A DNA stretch of 64,000 nt from JABFRG01 sp046351415 (GTDB lineage Bacteria; Myxococcota_A; Polyangia; Polyangiales; Polyangiaceae). The stretch is from assembly GCA_046351415.1 (NCBI GenBank), contig JAXLYO010000018.1, positions 35,357-99,356 of the forward strand. The letters run 5' to 3'. The translations under genes and the position numbers were made by a program. The notes under the pieces were generated by a model. The model was given only the letters and a program-made list of their open reading frames with translations, did no database searches and was not told where the DNA came from. Below, piece after piece: positions 18,284 through 26,877 of this stretch (position 1 is its first letter; every line of letters starts with the position of its first letter).

Positions 18284-18784
18284 CTAGGACGAAGTCCCGC
18301 CCTTGCCCAGCTCGTTCTGGATGGCCGTGAGGAGCGCAGGGTCCTTCGGAGCGACCCCAGGCTCGAAGCGTCCCACCACGGAACCTTCTTTGGAGACCAG
18401 GAACTTGTTGAAGTTCCACTTGACCGGACCGCCATAGGGGGAGCCGACGGCCGTGAGGTGGTCGAACAGAGGACTGATGTTGGGTCCCGTCGCAACGATC
18501 TTCGAAAACATGTCGAACGTGACGTCGAACGTGGTCGAGCAAAACGTCTTGATGGCGGCATCGTCTCCGGGCTCCTGGGCGCCGAAGTCGTTCGCAGGGA
18601 ACCCAAGCACGGAGAGCCCCTTCGGACCGTACTCTCGATGAAGCTGCTCGAGCTCCGCGTACTGGCTCGTGTAGCCGCAGCGCGAGGCGACATTGACGAG
18701 CAAAAGCACGCGGCCTTTGTAGTCGCTGAGCTTCTTTGCTGCGCCGTCTATCGTCTTGACTTCGAAGTCGTGCACGGAGGTCAT
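18284..18784 (-). CDS. glutathione peroxidase family (thiol peroxidase), 166 aa
   Basis: Reduces peroxides with a catalytic Cys at about residue 36 in VNVASRCGYTSQY. The supporting Gln is in NDFGAQEPGDD and the Trp-Asn pair in GPVKWNFNKF. The usual FPCNQFG motif reads FPANDFG here, so that Cys is lost. The likely resolving Cys in IKTFCSTTFDVTF is kept, as in thioredoxin-dependent members. The ATG at 18784 is preferred over a TTG three codons upstream. No signal peptide, so cytoplasmic. First gene of an apparent gpx-lipoprotein-uvrA operon, pairing oxidant removal with DNA repair. Confidence 0.9.
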   Translation of the reverse strand: MTSVHDFEVKTIDGAAKKLSDYKGRVLLLVNVASRCGYTSQYAELEQLHREYGPKGLSVLGFPANDFGAQEPGDDAAIKTFCSTTFDVTFDMFSKIVATGPNISPLFDHLTAVGSPYGGPVKWNFNKFLVSKEGSVVGRFEPGVAPKDPALLTAIQNELGKGGTSS

Positions 18785-18842
18785 GAATACCAATCTTTCT
18801 GCGGCTCTCTAGGGCGAGCCATGGGAACGAGGAGAGAGGAGC

Positions 18843-19820
18843 TCAGAGCCCCATGGGGTGCCAGATGGTCTTCATCTCGATGTAACGCTCGATCCAGGAA
18901 AGGCCCTGGCCTCGGCGATCGTCGAACCATTGAGCAACGGGGAGATTGGGCCTCGTCTTCGCGCGCTTTACGCTGTCGGAGGCGAGCTTCTCGAGTTCTT
19001 GCGCGAGGGCGGGCTCTTCGACCGTCGCGTCGATGGCGAGCACTTCACGATGGCGGGCCATGATGGGACCCATCTCCGAAGCGTAACCGGTGAGCAAGTT
19101 GATGACGCCGCCGGGCACGTCGCTGGTCGCGAGACACTCGGACCAGACGATGGCGGTACGCGGATCGTCTTCGCTGACCGCGGCGACGACGACATTGCCA
19201 CCGCAGACGATGGGAATGATGGTCGAGACGAGCCCGAGCAAGTAAGGAGCGCGGGGTGTGATGACCGCCACGACGCCCATCGGCTCCGGAACCGTGAAGC
19301 CGAAATGAGGCCCCGAAACCGGATTGTGGGACGCGAGGAGTGACGAGATCTTGTCGCAGAAGCCGGCGTAGAACACCACGCGATCGATGCTCGCGACGAC
19401 TTCAGCGGTCGCGTCCTCGGCGCTGACCCCTGCGCGAACGAGCGATTCGTGGAGCTCGCGCGACCGCGCCTCCATGACTTCGGCAAGGCGATAGAGGATT
19501 TGGCCGCGATTGTAGGCAGTTCGTGAGGCCCACTTGTCAGCGGCGTTCTTCGCGGCGAGCACCGCATCGCGGACGTCCTTGCGAGACCCGCGCGGGATGT
19601 TCACGACCTCGGGGTCCGGTGAGGTCCCGCTTCCTTTGGCCTGGAAGTAGCGCCCGGACTCGGAGCGCACGAAAGCGCCTCCGACGAACATCTTGTAGGC
19701 TTTGTTGACGCGAACACGACTCGCGTTCGCTGCGCTATCTGCGACGGTCAATTCTGCTCCACCTTTCACGCCGGTTGCCTTGAGCTCCGTCGCTTCTGCG
19801 GTCTTCGTTTTCTTCTCCAT
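18843..19820 (-). CDS. aldehyde dehydrogenase-like protein lacking the catalytic half, 325 aa
   Basis: Aligns by eye with the first two-thirds of aldehyde dehydrogenases. MFVGGAFVRSESGRYF is at the N-terminus, the cofactor-binding part includes EPMGVVAVITPRAPYLLGLV, and GGVINLLTG follows. It then stops being ALDH-like and ends with a short tail (LSWIERYIEMKTIWHP). The segment with the catalytic Cys and the general-base Glu is absent, so it should not be active alone. Its ATG shares one base with the stop of the upstream full-length ALDH gene (TGATG), implying coupled translation and probably a partner subunit. It is not a frameshift remnant, since the stop and tail are clean. Confidence 0.82.
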   Translation of the reverse strand: MEKKTKTAEATELKATGVKGGAELTVADSAANASRVRVNKAYKMFVGGAFVRSESGRYFQAKGSGTSPDPEVVNIPRGSRKDVRDAVLAAKNAADKWASRTAYNRGQILYRLAEVMEARSRELHESLVRAGVSAEDATAEVVASIDRVVFYAGFCDKISSLLASHNPVSGPHFGFTVPEPMGVVAVITPRAPYLLGLVSTIIPIVCGGNVVVAAVSEDDPRTAIVWSECLATSDVPGGVINLLTGYASEMGPIMARHREVLAIDATVEEPALAQELEKLASDSVKRAKTRPNLPVAQWFDDRRGQGLSWIERYIEMKTIWHPMGL

Positions 19821-21322
19821 CACTCCACCTCCACGTACGCGGAGAGGCCTTGTCTTCCGCCTTCGCGGCCGAACCCGCTCTCTTTGAAGCCGCCGAACGG
19901 CGAGCTCGGGTCGAACTTGTTGAACGTGTCGCCCCAAATGACGCCGGCCTTCAGCTGCGTCGCCATGTGGAAGATCTTCGAACCCTTGTCGGTCCACACG
20001 CCGGCCGAAAGGCCGTACATCGTGTTGTTTGCCTTTTCGATGGCTTCTTCCGGGGTACGGAAGGTCATGATCGTGAGGACTGGTCCGAAGATTTCTTCGC
20101 GCGCGATGCGCGACGTCTGCCCTGCCCCCGTGAAGAACGTAGGCGGGAACCAATAGCCCTTCTCGGGAATGGCGCATGCAGAAGAAAAGCGCTGAGCGCC
20201 CTCTTCCTCGCCCGCCTTCACGAGTTCGCGAATACGCTCGAGCTGCATCTTCGAATTGATGGCGCCTATGTCCGTGTTCTTGTCGAGCGGGTCACCCAAG
20301 CGAAGCGACGAAATGCGGTCACGAAGCTTCCGCACCATGAGGTCGTGAATGCTCTCTTCGACGAGGAGACGTGAGCCCGCGCAGCAGACGTGCCCCTGGT
20401 TGAAGTAGATGCCGCCGACGACACCTTCGATCGCCTGATCGAGCGCAGCGTCGGCGAAGACAATGTTGGCGGCCTTGCCACCGAGTTCGAGCGTGAGGCG
20501 CTTTCGCGTCCCGGCGATGGCTTGCTGGATGCGCTTGCCGACGCCGGTGCTGCCCGTGAACGCGATCTTGTCGAGGTCGCCATGGGAGACGAGCGCTGCG
20601 CCCGTTTCCCCCGCACCCGTGATGATGTTGACGACGCCGGGCGGAAGCTCCGCTTCCTCGATGATGTGCGCGAGAAGAAGCGCCGTGAGCGGCGTCGTCT
20701 CCGCGGGCTTCAGGACCACCGTGTTTCCGCATGCGAGCGCCGGTGCGATCTTCCACGCCGCCATGAGCAGCGGGAAGTTCCACGGGATGACCTGCCCGGC
20801 CACACCGAGAGGCCGCACCTTTCGACCGTGAAACGCGTAGTCGAGTTTGTCGGCCCAGCCGGCGTGGTAGAAGAAGTGCGCAGCGGCCATCGGCACGTCG
20901 AAGTCGCGCGACTCTTTGATGGGCTTTCCGCCGTCGAGCGTTTCGACGATGGCGAACTCGCGCGCTTTCTCCTGGAGCGCGCGGGCGATCCGGTAGAGGT
21001 ACTTTGCACGCTCCTTCGGCGGCATCTTCTTCCAGTACTTCTCGTAGGACGCGCGCGCAGCTTGCACGGCAGCGTCGACGTCGGCAGCGTTCGCCTCGGC
21101 GACCTCGGCGAGCTTGACCTCCGTGCTGGGGCTCAACGTGTCGAAGTACTTCTTGCTCTGCGGCGCCTGCCACTTGCCACCAATGAAGAGCTCGTAGCGC
21201 GGTTGGATTTTGACGTGGTCAGTCGCCTCTGGCGAGGGCGCATACTCCCAGGCCCGGCCGAACTCGAGCGCGAGTTCGGAAGACACGCCGTTATCGGAAA
21301 TCGTGAGATCACTTGTCGACAT
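19820..21322 (-). CDS. aldehyde dehydrogenase (NAD(P)+), 500 aa
   Basis: Full-length ALDH. Oxyanion Asn is in VIPWNFPLLMAAWKIAPAL, the nucleotide loop is KIAFTGSTGVGKRIQQA, the general base is in LTLELGGKAANIVF, and the catalytic Cys is in FNQGHVCCAGSRLLVEE. EEIFGPVLTIM and GGFKESGFGREGG occur in the C-terminal part. The ATG at 21322 (MSTSDLTISD) is chosen because it lies two bases after the deoC stop; the frame is open further upstream but overlaps deoC. Its position right behind deoC suggests oxidation of the acetaldehyde released by DeoC. Confidence 0.93.
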   Translation of the reverse strand: MSTSDLTISDNGVSSELALEFGRAWEYAPSPEATDHVKIQPRYELFIGGKWQAPQSKKYFDTLSPSTEVKLAEVAEANAADVDAAVQAARASYEKYWKKMPPKERAKYLYRIARALQEKAREFAIVETLDGGKPIKESRDFDVPMAAAHFFYHAGWADKLDYAFHGRKVRPLGVAGQVIPWNFPLLMAAWKIAPALACGNTVVLKPAETTPLTALLLAHIIEEAELPPGVVNIITGAGETGAALVSHGDLDKIAFTGSTGVGKRIQQAIAGTRKRLTLELGGKAANIVFADAALDQAIEGVVGGIYFNQGHVCCAGSRLLVEESIHDLMVRKLRDRISSLRLGDPLDKNTDIGAINSKMQLERIRELVKAGEEEGAQRFSSACAIPEKGYWFPPTFFTGAGQTSRIAREEIFGPVLTIMTFRTPEEAIEKANNTMYGLSAGVWTDKGSKIFHMATQLKAGVIWGDTFNKFDPSSPFGGFKESGFGREGGRQGLSAYVEVE

Positions 21323-21323
21323 G

Positions 21324-22289
21324 TCAGTCCTTCGAGAAATCTTCTGCTGCTTGGTAGTTGCCTGAACGCTCTTTTTCGAGCTGCATGAGTACGTCATTCA
21401 AGAGCGCGCTCGCACCGAATCGGAACAAGTCTGGATTGAGCCACGCGTCGCCGAGCGTCTCTTTCACGAGCACGAGATAGTGGAGAGCCTGCTTGGCCGT
21501 GCGTACGCCACCAGCGGGCTTCATGCCGATGCGCTGTCCCGTCGCGTAGTAGTGGTCGCGGATGGCCTCGAGCATGACCAGCGTGACCGGCGGTGTGGCG
21601 GCGGGCTGGACCTTGCCCGTCGACGTCTTGATGAAGTCCCCCCCCGCTGCGATGGCGAGGTCGCTCGCTTTTCGCACGAGGTCGTAGGTACCGAGCTCGC
21701 CCGTCTCGAGGATGACCTTCAAGTGCGCGGCGCCGCACGCTTCCTTGGTTGCGGCAATTTCGTCGAACACTTTTCCGTAGTCGCCGGACAGCATCGCTCC
21801 ACGGTCGATGACCATGTCGATTTCGTCTGCTCCGAACTCGACTGCACGACGAACGTCTTCGAGTTTGATGGGCAGCGGCGAGAGGCCAGCGGGAAAGGCG
21901 GTCGCCACGCTTGCGACTTTGACCGTCGACCCCTGGAGCGCGCTCTTCGCGATCGACACCATGTTCGGGTAGACGCAGATGGCCGCACACGAGGGAACGC
22001 TCGGATCGTGCGGCAGCGGGCGAATCGCCTTCGCGCACAGCTGCCTCACCTTGCCTTCGGTGTCTTTGCCCTCGAGGGTCGTGAGGTCCATCATCGAGAT
22101 CGCGAGCTTCAGCCCTGCGACCTTCGATGCTTTCTTGAGGGAGCGTTTGCCGAGTGCGGCCGCCCTCTCTTCCACCGCGACGGCGTCGACCGGAGGAGGG
22201 CTAAATAGCGCAAAGCGCGAAGCTTTGTGAGGAGCTCCGCGCTTGAAGGATTGAAGCGGCGAACCGCTCGAGTCGAGGTCTGCTTTCAC
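21324..22289 (-). CDS. deoC: deoxyribose-phosphate aldolase
   Basis: Cleaves 2-deoxyribose 5-phosphate to acetaldehyde and glyceraldehyde 3-phosphate. The Schiff-base Lys is in GGDFIKTSTGKV, the second Lys in IGMKPAGGVRT, and the acidic partner in GADEIDMVIDRGAM. At 321 residues it has a ~60-residue N-terminal extension compared with the short bacterial form, as in the longer DeoC group. The start is a GTG at 22289. It leads a tight operon with two aldehyde dehydrogenase genes, giving a deoxynucleoside breakdown route through acetaldehyde. Confidence 0.94.
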   Translation of the reverse strand: MKADLDSSGSPLQSFKRGAPHKASRFALFSPPPVDAVAVEERAAALGKRSLKKASKVAGLKLAISMMDLTTLEGKDTEGKVRQLCAKAIRPLPHDPSVPSCAAICVYPNMVSIAKSALQGSTVKVASVATAFPAGLSPLPIKLEDVRRAVEFGADEIDMVIDRGAMLSGDYGKVFDEIAATKEACGAAHLKVILETGELGTYDLVRKASDLAIAAGGDFIKTSTGKVQPAATPPVTLVMLEAIRDHYYATGQRIGMKPAGGVRTAKQALHYLVLVKETLGDAWLNPDLFRFGASALLNDVLMQLEKERSGNYQAAEDFSKD

Positions 22290-22359
22290 GCTCGAGACAG
22301 TACCGCCAAACGGCCATCGCCGTCGAGGGGTGACCGCCTTGGTTCGCCACTGTCTTTGG

Positions 22360-22387
22360 GGAGCGCGAGGGGCACGCCCCGCGCTCC
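22360..22387 (-). terminator. hairpin just after rpsU
   Basis: GGAGCGCGAGGGGC and GCCCCGCGCTCC form a GC-rich stem with a two-base bulge and a tiny loop, starting three bases past the rpsU stop. The minus strand lacks a long T-run after it, so it is a probable rather than certain terminator. Confidence 0.5.
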
Positions 22388-22390
22388 AGC

Positions 22391-22654
22391 CTACGCGCGC
22401 TCTGCGGCCGGCGGCTTGTTCGGCATCGCTGCCTGCGGCAGGTCCATCTTGGCGCGCTTGCGGCGACGACGAGCAGCTTCTGCCTGCTTCTTGCGGCGCT
22501 TGATGCTCGGCTTCATGTAGTGGCGGCGCATTTTGAGCTCGCGAAGGACGCCCTCGGAGGCGAGTTTTCGCTTGAGCATCTTGATTGCGCGCTCGATACC
22601 CCGGTCGCTAACGGCGACTTCGAGGGGTTTGCACTGAATTGCGTCGGTTGCCAT
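22391..22654 (-). CDS. rpsU: 30S ribosomal protein S21
   Basis: Small basic ribosomal protein. The conserved core PLEVAVSDRGIERAIKMLKR is followed by KLASEGVLRELKMRRHYMKP and a strongly basic segment IKRRKKQAEAARRRRKRAK. At 87 residues it is longer than many S21 proteins because of a C-terminal Ala/Pro tail. It is transcribed toward deoC, with a hairpin right after the stop and a divergent kinase gene upstream. Confidence 0.96.
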   Translation of the reverse strand: MATDAIQCKPLEVAVSDRGIERAIKMLKRKLASEGVLRELKMRRHYMKPSIKRRKKQAEAARRRRKRAKMDLPQAAMPNKPPAAERA

Positions 22655-22809
22655 GAGTTCTCAATTCCTCGAAAGAAAAGTGGGACTAGCATTGTTCTCT
22701 CCCCGATCCAACGGTTTCGTTCGAAGAAAAATGCGTCATGAAGGCCCGCGCACACATTTACACACCTCCATCTAGGCCCGGAAAGAAGTAAGCTGCGCCG
22801 AGCCCATTC

Positions 22810-25416
22810 ATGCTGAGCGAAGGCGAGCGCATCGAGCACTACGTTGTCGAGCGCCGCCTCGGAGAAGGCGGAATGGGGGCCGTGTATCGTGCGAAGGACA
22901 CGAAGCTCGAGCGCATCGTTGCACTGAAAGTCCTCGAGCTCGACGGCACCCCGCCCGATGTTCTGCCGGATTACGTCGCGCGTCTTCGTCGGGAAGCCCT
23001 CGCGGCGGCCTCCCTCAGTCACCCCGCCATCGTGAGCATCTACGACGTCGGGGAGGCCCCGGGACTCGTCTTTTACGCGATGGAGTACGTCGAAGGCCGC
23101 CCCCTTCGAGACCTCGTCGGCCGTCCGGAGGTATCCTGGACAGAACGGCTCCGTTGGCTCGTCGACATCGCGCGCGCTCTCGACGCGGCCCATGCAACCG
23201 GGCTCGTCCATCGCGACATCAAGCCCGAGAACGTCATGGTCCGCGCCGACGGGCTCGTGAAGGTCCTCGACTTCGGCATCGCACGAAAGGCTCAGGGGGA
23301 ACACGGCGAGCCACTCATCACGAAGCGCGGTGAGATCCTCGGTACGCCCGCGTACATGTCGCCAGAGCAACTCGGCGGAGGCGAACCAGAAGCTGCGTCC
23401 GATCAGTTTTCGTGGGGGGTCCTCGCCTACGAACTCCTCTGCGGCGAGCGCCCCTGGAAGGCGACAGGAAACCTCCTCGCGCTCGTAACGGCGATGGTGC
23501 AAGAGACACCGGTCGACCTCGCCGAGCGCGTCCCAGAAGTGCCGCGCGCCGTCTCCGACGTCGTGATGCGCGCCATTCATCGTGCGACGACCGAGCGTCA
23601 CGAATCGATGGGCGCCATCGCGAAGCAGCTCGAGCCCTTCGCCTCGCAAACGACGGTGCTCGCCGATCGCATCACGTTTACGACGCTGCCTCACGAGGTG
23701 CCCCACGATGCCTTCGCCGCGACGACGCGGGTGCCCACCGTGCGCAGCGAGCCGCCACAGGAAGCACCGAAGAGCGCGCCGGCGAAGAAGACGTTCTTCC
23801 GCGGCGGTAAGTATGCGATCGGCGGCGCCCTCGTGATGCTTGCCGCAACGCTCGTCTATCGCAATCGCGAGATCAAGAAGCCCATGGTGGTTCAGGTGTG
23901 CGGCAATGACCGCGCCGAGAAGACGTATCGCAGCGCACTTCAGCTGCAGCACGATGGAGCAGAGTCGGGTGCGATCGATGCCTTCGAGCGCGCATCGAAG
24001 GAGGACCCGGAGTGTGCGGCGGCGCACCTGAAAGCGGCGCTGCTCCTCGCGATCGACAATCGGGCGGCCGCGACGGAGCACCATCTTCGCGCGTTCGAAA
24101 ACCGCGATCGCCTCATGCCGCGCGACATGGCGGTTCTCGACGCCGCGGAAGTCCTCGTAGCCGCAAAGCCGGACCCGAGCGAGTATCAGACGCGTATCCT
24201 CCGCGCGCTCCGCAAGTACCCGAACGACCCCGAGCTCCATGCCGAGCTCGGTCGCGTTCGCACCCTCACATTCGACTACGAGGGCGCACGCGATGCCTAT
24301 GCGAAGAGTGTCCAGCTCGATTCGACCTATGCGCCGGCTTACGCAGGTCGAGCGCGCGCGTACTTTCTCCTCGGCGATCCGAAGCGAGCGCTCGCGGACT
24401 ACGGCCAGTGCCTCGACCACTCGCCAGTGGCGGCTGTGTGCGTCGCCGGCCGTCATGCGGTGCTCGTCCAAACGGGCGCATGCATGAAGGCGAAGGAAGA
24501 CGCGGAGCAGTGGACACACATGGATCCACAGAGTGCGGAGGCACAGTCGTGGCTCGCATCGGACCTGTTCTCGACTGGCGCCCCGCGAGCCAGCGTCGAC
24601 GAAGTGTTGAAGCGCGAATGGCCGCTTCGCGCCAGCAAGGACCACGAGCTCCAAGATCGCGCGCTCCTCTCCATCTACGATGGCGACTTCACGAACGCAG
24701 AGCGCATCCTCCAAGCCTGGGAGAAGGCCCTGCCCCCCTCCGCAACGCGCACCGAACATGCGACGCCGCTTCTGATGCTCGCGGAGGTCTACCTCGAGAT
24801 CGGCGACATGATGCAGGCGGCGCGCTGGGCCAAGAACTATCTCGACCGTTCTCAGGCCTGGCAACTCGGAACCGATGCGACCGATCCTGCTCCACGCTTC
24901 CTGCGCATTCTGCACGCCGCCGGGCACTTTCTCCCCGCAGAGTACGAAGAGAAGCAACGGCAGTGGCTCCGCCAAGAGGAGGAGATGGATCTGCGTCACG
25001 AACGCGAGCGACAAGCGGGCGAGCGATGGTTGTTCTTGTACGGTGAGGGTGCCGGCACGTCCAAGGAAGCGCGCGACGCGATCGAAGCCCTGCCGCGGTT
25101 CTCTCCCCTCCCCGTCCCGACGAGGCGCTCACCAGACTTCTTGCTGGCCATGGGCCGCGTCCAAGCCCGAGCGGGTCGCCCTGGCGAGGCGCGCAACTTC
25201 CTCTCTCCGCTCGTCGAAGGCTGCAAACCCTTCGGGGCGCCCTTTGTCTACCTGCGCGGTGCGTACGAATACGGAACCGTACTCGAAGCCCTCGGCGAAG
25301 TGGCGTCCGCGCGGAAGTGGTATGCCCTCGTGCTCACCCACTGGAAAAACGCGAAACCGCGGAGTGTCACTGCTGACAACTCCGCTTCGCGCCTCCTTGG
25401 TTTGAAAGAGAAGTAA
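22810..25416 (+). CDS. Ser/Thr protein kinase with C-terminal helical repeats, 868 aa
   Basis: Residues 1-280 are a complete Hanks-type kinase. The Gly loop is RRLGEGGMGAVYRA, the ATP Lys is in IVALKVLEL, the catalytic loop is VHRDIKPENVMVR, the DFG motif is VLDFGIARK, and the activation segment ends GTPAYMSPEQL. A juxtamembrane stretch leads to one membrane segment near residues 338-353 (AIGGALVMLAATLVY). Beyond it are about 500 residues of TPR-like helical repeats, for example YRSALQLQHDGAESGA and YAPAYAGRARAYFLLGDPKRAL. The kinase is predicted cytoplasmic and the repeats extracytoplasmic or periplasmic. All catalytic residues are intact. The partner and signal are unknown. Confidence 0.93.
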   Translation: MLSEGERIEHYVVERRLGEGGMGAVYRAKDTKLERIVALKVLELDGTPPDVLPDYVARLRREALAAASLSHPAIVSIYDVGEAPGLVFYAMEYVEGRPLRDLVGRPEVSWTERLRWLVDIARALDAAHATGLVHRDIKPENVMVRADGLVKVLDFGIARKAQGEHGEPLITKRGEILGTPAYMSPEQLGGGEPEAASDQFSWGVLAYELLCGERPWKATGNLLALVTAMVQETPVDLAERVPEVPRAVSDVVMRAIHRATTERHESMGAIAKQLEPFASQTTVLADRITFTTLPHEVPHDAFAATTRVPTVRSEPPQEAPKSAPAKKTFFRGGKYAIGGALVMLAATLVYRNREIKKPMVVQVCGNDRAEKTYRSALQLQHDGAESGAIDAFERASKEDPECAAAHLKAALLLAIDNRAAATEHHLRAFENRDRLMPRDMAVLDAAEVLVAAKPDPSEYQTRILRALRKYPNDPELHAELGRVRTLTFDYEGARDAYAKSVQLDSTYAPAYAGRARAYFLLGDPKRALADYGQCLDHSPVAAVCVAGRHAVLVQTGACMKAKEDAEQWTHMDPQSAEAQSWLASDLFSTGAPRASVDEVLKREWPLRASKDHELQDRALLSIYDGDFTNAERILQAWEKALPPSATRTEHATPLLMLAEVYLEIGDMMQAARWAKNYLDRSQAWQLGTDATDPAPRFLRILHAAGHFLPAEYEEKQRQWLRQEEEMDLRHERERQAGERWLFLYGEGAGTSKEARDAIEALPRFSPLPVPTRRSPDFLLAMGRVQARAGRPGEARNFLSPLVEGCKPFGAPFVYLRGAYEYGTVLEALGEVASARKWYALVLTHWKNAKPRSVTADNSASRLLGLKEK

Positions 25417-25443
25417 CCCGCCGCGCGGCGTATCCCTGCGAAG

Positions 25444-26148
25444 TTAGTCGCTTCGGCGACCGCCGAACAAGCGGAGCAGGAAGATGAACATGTTGATGAA
25501 GTCGAGGTAGAGCGTGAGTGCGCCGACCAGCGGCAAGTTGCCATGCGTCTCTCCGCTTTCGAAAAGCGTCTTCAGGCGCTGCGTGTCATAGGCGGTCAGC
25601 GCACCGAAGATGAGCACACCCGCGACGCTGATGACCCACTGCAGACCGGTACTCGCGAGGAAGATGTTCACGATGGAGGCAAGCACGAGACCGATGACCG
25701 CGAAGATCGCGAACCTACCGATCGCGCTCATGTCCCGCTTCGTGATTGCGCCGAACGCGCTGAGACCCGCGAAGGCCCCCGCGGTGACCAGGAACGTCGC
25801 ACCGATGGACGACGCTGTGTAGATGAGAAACAGTGTCGAGAAGGTCACGCCCGTGAGCGCCGCGTACACGAAGAACATCAACGCAGTAAGCGCCGTGCCC
25901 GCGCGACTCGCCACAGCGCCAAAAGTGAAGACGACGGCGAGCTGGGCCATCATGAGGCCGTAGAAGACGATGCGGTTTCCTAAAATGAGGTCGAGAGCTG
26001 CTTGAGAGCTCGCGACACCGATCGCGACGAAGCCCGTGACGGCAAGAGCCAAGGTCATCCACCGATAGGTCACCCAGAGCGCGTCATTCGCGCTCGAACT
26101 TCGGGCCCTCGGCGAGCCGGGAAAGGAACGTGCAGGTGCGTAATACAT
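25444..26148 (-). CDS. Bax inhibitor-1/YccA family membrane protein, 234 aa
   Basis: Seven hydrophobic segments fill the chain, beginning around WMTLALAVTGFVAIGV. The family pattern is visible in VFYGLMMAQLAVVF, the LMFFVYAALTGVTFS segment, the Asp-containing GALTAYDTQRLK, and the C-terminal LYLDFINMFIFLLRLFG. The family forms pH-sensitive calcium-leak channels or membrane-stress regulators (YccA modulates FtsH in E. coli). The ATG at 26148 (MYYAPAR) is used; a GTG three codons upstream is possible. It stands alone between the kinase and an unknown gene. Confidence 0.93.
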   Translation of the reverse strand: MYYAPARSFPGSPRARSSSANDALWVTYRWMTLALAVTGFVAIGVASSQAALDLILGNRIVFYGLMMAQLAVVFTFGAVASRAGTALTALMFFVYAALTGVTFSTLFLIYTASSIGATFLVTAGAFAGLSAFGAITKRDMSAIGRFAIFAVIGLVLASIVNIFLASTGLQWVISVAGVLIFGALTAYDTQRLKTLFESGETHGNLPLVGALTLYLDFINMFIFLLRLFGGRRSD

Positions 26149-26243
26149 GACACCCACAAGGTAAGTCGCCTTTGGAACGGTGGAAGTCCCTCGATTCGAT
26201 TTCGAACCGAGCGGAAATCATTCCCGTTCACGCCGCCCGAAAC

Positions 26244-26753
26244 TCACTTTTTCGGGTTCGTGTCGACGGACTTCCCGCTGCCCGCGGCCTTGGGCACCGC
26301 TGGACCGCTCGAAGCCTCCGCGGGGGCACTGGGCGCGGTCGTCGCGGCGGGCGGCGGTGTCCACGCGGGTATTCCCATCACCTCTTGCACGGGCGGCGGG
26401 GGTGCGGGCCTCGCTTGCGGCGCGCCCATACACCCCGTCAGCGTCGCCGCGACCCCCGCGATTGCCGCTGTTGCCGTAAGCGCGCGCCTCGCACGATGAA
26501 GCATGTTCGCGGGAACGAGCGTGGTGTCCACCATCGAGAAAACGATGGCTCCATATTCGTCGTGGAGATACCGAACGCACAGTCCTTCGGTGGGAGGCGA
26601 CGCGAGAAGCGCTTTGGCCTCCTCCGGCTCCATGGCGGAGAGGTCGTGGACGTGCTTCTTGCATTCGCCGCAAAACCGCTTGCGCCCCGCCGGCGTCATC
26701 GTGTCCCAGTTCTGGTCGCAGGGGGTCGGAATGGGCAGGTCGCTACGTTTCAT
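26244..26753 (-). CDS. hypothetical protein with N-terminal CxxC motif and membrane anchor, 169 aa
   Basis: The N-terminal ~75 residues form a small cytoplasmic domain with the pattern PCDQNWDTM, RFCGECKKHVHDLS and GLCVRYLHDEYG. The spaced cysteines and His suggest a zinc site. A hydrophobic stretch around residues 90-108 (ALTATAAIAGVAATLTG) anchors it, and a Pro/Ala-rich, likely unfolded tail follows. The layout resembles a membrane-tethered zinc-ribbon protein found in many myxobacteria, but no function can be named. It is divergent from the acetyltransferase gene. Confidence 0.72.
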   Translation of the reverse strand: MKRSDLPIPTPCDQNWDTMTPAGRKRFCGECKKHVHDLSAMEPEEAKALLASPPTEGLCVRYLHDEYGAIVFSMVDTTLVPANMLHRARRALTATAAIAGVAATLTGCMGAPQARPAPPPPVQEVMGIPAWTPPPAATTAPSAPAEASSGPAVPKAAGSGKSVDTNPKK

Positions 26754-26877
26754 GCCCCCTCAACGACCCGACTTTCCTGGCCTTACACTCCTCGATGAAC
26801 ATTTCGCATTTTTTTCGCGCAACGGGCCCATCCGGAGCGGAGTGCCATTCGTATGTAGCGAAACCGAGGAGGGGCTC

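Noticed and set aside
22513..25014. 833-codon minus-strand frame
   Set aside because: Lies antisense to the kinase gene, which has every catalytic motif; the frame is a product of codon bias.
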